Shown here: piece by piece, positions 32,511-35,046 of the stretch
How positions within the stretch are numbered: position 1 is the first letter of the stretch
Layout of the letters: every line of letters starts with the position of its first letter
Assembly: GCF_901521055.1 (NCBI RefSeq)
Contig: NZ_CABEGA010000045.1
Coordinates: 1 to 35,046 of the forward strand
DNA from: Cellulomonas hominis
Lineage (GTDB): Bacteria > Actinomycetota > Actinomycetes > Actinomycetales > Cellulomonadaceae
Length of the DNA stretch: 35,046 nt
Direction of reading: 5' to 3'
Translations under genes and position numbers: made by a program
Notes under the pieces: model-generated
Told to the model about the DNA's origin: nothing
Databases searched by the model: none
Seen by the model: the letters and a program-made list of their open reading frames with translations, nothing else

Positions 32511-33851
32511 TCACGCCGCCCGACCGGCCAGGGGGAACCGGACGCCGTAGTGGTCGAACGTCGCCGGCAGCGGCGCGCCCGCGAGGTACCGGGCCCGGGC
32601 GTACCCGAGGTCCAGCCCGGCCAGGTGCGTGAGCAGCCGGCTCCCCACGAGCAGCACCACGTTGCGCCCGGGGCACGACACCGGCCCGCCGCTGAACGGC
32701 ACGAGGCCCCAGTCGGCGTCGGCGCGCCCGTCGAGCCACGCCTCGGGCACGAAGTCGTCGGCGAACGGCAGCCGCTCGCGGTCCCGGTGGAAGAAGGCGC
32801 TCACGATCGCGAACCCCGTCCCCGTGGGCAGCTCGCGGCCGCCCCAGCCGGTCGGGCGGGTGGCGTCGCGGAGCACCACCAGCGTCGTCGGCCACAGCCG
32901 GACGGACTCCAGCACGGCACCCCGGGCGTAGGGCTGCATGGCGGCACCGGACGCCGCCTCGGCGCGCAGCCGGTCGCGCACCTCCGGCCGGGCGGTCGCC
33001 ACGGCCAGCGCCCGCAGCACCGCGGCGCCCAGCGCGTCGAACGCGAATAGCCACTGCGGCACCTGGCCCACCGGGTCGACGCCGTGCGCGGCGCCCGGGC
33101 CGGACGAGGCCGCCGCGGCGTGGGCGACGAGGCTGCCCGGCTCGGCGCGCTCCACGTACTGGTGCAGGCGCTCGGCGAGCTCCTGGCGCAGGTGCGGGCG
33201 GCGCGGGCGCAGGTACGCCCAGTTCGCGTCCTGCCGCAGCGTCCACATCAGGTCGGTGACCCGCTCGTCGTCGCGGGCGCCGGCGCCGAGCACCACGGTC
33301 CGGACGAGCCGCCAGAACGCCGGGGCGAACGTGGGCCAGTCGAGCACGCCGCCCGCGCGCACCGCGGCCGCCAGCTCCGCGGCCTCACGGTCGACGGCGG
33401 CGAGCAGCGGGTCCGCGTCCCGGTGCACCGGCTCGGACGTGTCGAGCGCCTGCTCGTTGAGCAGCCGGCGCGGCGGGCGCCGGCCGGACGGGGAGATCAG
33501 CACCGAGTCGGGCTCGAAGTGCCCCAGCGCCGCCCGCTTCTCGACCGTCGCCGGGGTGAACGGCTCCGGCGACCCGGCCAGCAGCGCGCCGACGTCCGCC
33601 GGGTCCAGCGGCAGCACCACGCGGCGCGGCCCGAGCGTCAGCACGACGGGGGCGCCGCCGTGCTCGCGACGCAGGTCCCGCAGCAGCGCGCCGGCGGCCC
33701 GATCGGTCTGCCGCCGCTCCGCCCACGCCGTCACGCGCGGGCGCCGGACGATCGCGCCCTGCGCGACCAGCGGGCCGAGCACCCGGGCGGCGACGGCGGC
33801 GGACCGGACGGGGCCGAGGTCGACGGGCGTGCGCGGGCTGACGTCGGTCAT
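32511..33851 (-). CDS. Cytochrome P450
   Basis: A 446-residue heme monooxygenase-type protein. The K-helix ExxR is LESVRLWP (E315-R318), and the heme loop is PFSGGPVSCPGRN with Cys393 as thiolate ligand, both intact. The I-helix (QWLFAFDALGAAVLRAL, 266-282) lacks the usual acid-Thr pair; D272 is followed by Ala-Leu, so classical O2 activation may be altered. An alternative oxygen donor or substrate-assisted chemistry is possible. No membrane anchor is seen, so it is soluble. GGAAGG lies 6 nt before the ATG. No ferredoxin or reductase gene is adjacent. It lies between the CDF transporter and the PASTA-like lipoprotein, all on the minus strand; substrate unknown. Confidence 0.9.
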   Translation of the reverse strand: MTDVSPRTPVDLGPVRSAAVAARVLGPLVAQGAIVRRPRVTAWAERRQTDRAAGALLRDLRREHGGAPVVLTLGPRRVVLPLDPADVGALLAGSPEPFTPATVEKRAALGHFEPDSVLISPSGRRPPRRLLNEQALDTSEPVHRDADPLLAAVDREAAELAAAVRAGGVLDWPTFAPAFWRLVRTVVLGAGARDDERVTDLMWTLRQDANWAYLRPRRPHLRQELAERLHQYVERAEPGSLVAHAAAASSGPGAAHGVDPVGQVPQWLFAFDALGAAVLRALAVATARPEVRDRLRAEAASGAAMQPYARGAVLESVRLWPTTLVVLRDATRPTGWGGRELPTGTGFAIVSAFFHRDRERLPFADDFVPEAWLDGRADADWGLVPFSGGPVSCPGRNVVLLVGSRLLTHLAGLDLGYARARYLAGAPLPATFDHYGVRFPLAGRAA

Positions 33852-33894
33852 GGGGGTCCTTCCGGGACGGGATCGGGGGAACGGGTGCGGCGCG

Positions 33895-33936
33895 GGCTCA
33901 CGGCGCGAGGCTCACGGCACGGGGCTCACGGCACGA
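33895..33936. repeat. Three tandem 14-bp repeats over the CDF gene end
   Basis: GGCTCACGGC(G/A)CG(A/G) occurs three times head to tail (33895, 33909 and 33923), differing only at two positions. The third copy holds the CDF stop codon, and each copy repeats that stop-containing end. It looks like slippage duplication of the gene terminus. Confidence 0.85.
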
Positions 33937-34894
33937 GCGCGGGCTCCTCGGGCTCGGACAGCGAGAGCAGGGCGCCGACGACGCCGGGGACCTCCGTCAC
34001 CTGACGCTCGACTGCGGCCAGCACCCGCGCGGCGTCGTCCTCCGCGAGGTTGCCCGCCAGGTCGACCGCGCCCATGAGGAACAGCTGCCGGGCGCCGACG
34101 AACTCGAGCCGCAGCTGCGTGACCCGGGCGACCTCCGGCATCGCGAGCAGGGCCCGGACCGCGGCGCGCTGCAGCGCGGGGTCACCGGTCTCCCCCACCA
34201 GGAACCGCCGGTTCCGGTCGATGAGCAGCCCGGCGACGACGGCGAGCAGCACGCCGACCAGGATCGAGCCGATCGCGTCGGGGACGGCCGAGCCGGTGAC
34301 CTGGTGCAGCCCGATGCCCGCCGCCGCGATGAGGATGCCGATCAGAGCGGCGGCGTCCTCGAAGAACACGGCCCGCACCGTGGGGTCGGACGTGGCCAGC
34401 ACGTGCTCCCAGAGGTCCTGCTCGCGGCTCGTGGCCGCCGACCGCGCCTGCCGCCACGCCTGCAGGAACGAGACGCCCTCCAGCAGGAACGACACCCCGA
34501 GCACCACGTACGCGATGACGAACGACTCCGCCGGCTCCGGGTCGAGGAGCTCCTGGACGCCGTGCGTGATCGACACGCCGGCACCGACCGCGAACAGGCC
34601 GATCGCCGCGAACAGCGACCACACGTACACCTCCCGGCCGTAGCCGAGGGGGTGCGTCCGGTCCGGCCGCCTCGCCGCGCGGCGCTGCGCCACCAGCAGG
34701 AACACCTCGTTGCCCGTGTCGGCCCACGAGTGCGCGGCCTCCGCGAGCATCGACGCGGCGCCGGTCAGCACCGCGGCGACGGTCTTCGCGAGCGCGATCA
34801 ACGCGTTCGCGGCGAACGCGACGACGACGGTGGTGGTGCTCTCGGTGCGGGCGGGGGCCGGGGAGGGCGCTGCCGGCGTCGCAGGACTCGTCAC
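33926..34894 (-). CDS. Cation diffusion facilitator family transporter
   Basis: A 322-residue CDF (SLC30-type) exporter, likely exchanging Zn2+, Fe2+ or Mn2+ for protons at the membrane. The TM2 site is AEAAHSWADTGNEVF (H55, D59), and the TM5 site is FFEDAAALIG (E179, D180), followed by GLHQVTGSAVPDAIGS. This layout resembles the SLC30A9-like branch. The C-terminal cytoplasmic domain (LEFVGARQLFLMGAVDL) is present. GTG 34894 is used: a GCTACT element lies 8 nt upstream and the longer frame has no support. The last codons lie in a tandem 14-bp repeat. The P450 start is 74 bp downstream. Confidence 0.88.
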   Translation of the reverse strand: MTSPATPAAPSPAPARTESTTTVVVAFAANALIALAKTVAAVLTGAASMLAEAAHSWADTGNEVFLLVAQRRAARRPDRTHPLGYGREVYVWSLFAAIGLFAVGAGVSITHGVQELLDPEPAESFVIAYVVLGVSFLLEGVSFLQAWRQARSAATSREQDLWEHVLATSDPTVRAVFFEDAAALIGILIAAAGIGLHQVTGSAVPDAIGSILVGVLLAVVAGLLIDRNRRFLVGETGDPALQRAAVRALLAMPEVARVTQLRLEFVGARQLFLMGAVDLAGNLAEDDAARVLAAVERQVTEVPGVVGALLSLSEPEEPALVP

Positions 34895-34978
34895 CGTCCC
34901 GGAGTAGCACAGCCGCGGGCCGCCCGCACGGCCGCGACCGGCCCGGACGCCGCCGCGACGGGCTGCCGCGGGCGCGTC

Positions 34979-34984
34979 TAGGCT
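34979..34984 (+). promoter_or_regulatory. -10 of the gene at the window end, leaderless
   Basis: TAGGCT, 7 nt before ATG 34992, matching the geometry of the other leaderless starts. Confidence 0.5.
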
Positions 34985-34991
34985 CGGTGCG

Positions 34992-35046
34992 ATGTCCGCA
35001 CCCGACGCCGCCCCCCGCCCCCCGGCCCCGCCGCCCGCCCCCCCCC
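34992..35046 (+). CDS. Start of a proline-rich protein, cut by the window end
   Basis: Only 18 codons are present (MSAPDAAPRPPAPPPAPP). The promoter placement and a sensible N-terminus suggest a real gene, divergent from the CDF transporter. The sequence then becomes nearly pure C, so both the reading and the contig end are unreliable here. The family cannot be recognised. Confidence 0.45.
   Translation, partial: MSAPDAAPRPPAPPPAPP

Noticed and set aside
1..35046. tRNA, CRISPR array, insertion sequence or attachment site
   Set aside because: TTCGA-like strings all fall inside coding frames without cloverleaf context. No regularly spaced repeats or transposase motifs were found by eye.

Overview
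The window looks like chromosomal DNA of a very high-GC actinomycete, most likely Cellulomonas or a close relative in Micrococcales. The signs are extreme G/C at third codon positions, a mycothiol gene (mshC), DUF5703 and PAC2-family genes, and many start codons placed 6-7 nt behind a TANNNT hexamer, the geometry of leaderless actinobacterial transcripts. No IS element, phage gene, tRNA, rRNA or CRISPR array was seen. Both window ends run into G/C homopolymers and interrupt a gene, so they look like contig ends.

Left third (187-12498): a sugar-utilisation cassette. A ROK repressor (+) diverges from seven minus-strand genes: sugar ABC ATPase, permease, lipoprotein binding protein, cytoplasmic Gfo/Idh/MocA oxidoreductase, secreted multidomain quinoprotein-type sugar dehydrogenase, Tat-exported TIM-barrel isomerase/epimerase, and a secreted WxL-like protein with beta-solenoid-type repeats. 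The likely logic is extracellular binding or conversion of a carbohydrate, import, then NAD-dependent oxidation, all controlled by the ROK protein. Strong hairpins lie in the main intergenic gaps of this run.

Middle (12533-25012): a TacA/TacT-type toxin-antitoxin pair; a coupled TetR, EamA exporter and '3-methyladenine DNA glycosylase'-like trio with a perfect 18-bp operator; a Pol I-type polymerase lacking a 5' nuclease; then a housekeeping neighbourhood of PAC2, mshC, CorA, uppP, aldo/keto reductase, an acidic small protein, DUF5703 and an M20 peptidase. From memory, several of these also cluster in Mycobacterium tuberculosis (around Rv2125-Rv2141c).

Right third (25089-35046): an M3 oligopeptidase coupled to a GNAT acetyltransferase, alanine dehydrogenase with a divergent Lrp/AsnC regulator, a small-molecule kinase of the streptomycin 6-kinase type, a fructosamine-kinase gene broken by a one-base frameshift, a PASTA-like lipoprotein, a cytochrome P450 with an unusual I-helix, a cation diffusion facilitator, and the first codons of a proline-rich gene at the window end.

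I see no single system that is certainly new. The best candidates for follow-up are the extracytoplasmic sugar-conversion cassette with its intercistronic hairpins, the doubtfully named 'glycosylase' family next to a TetR-controlled exporter, and the non-canonical P450.
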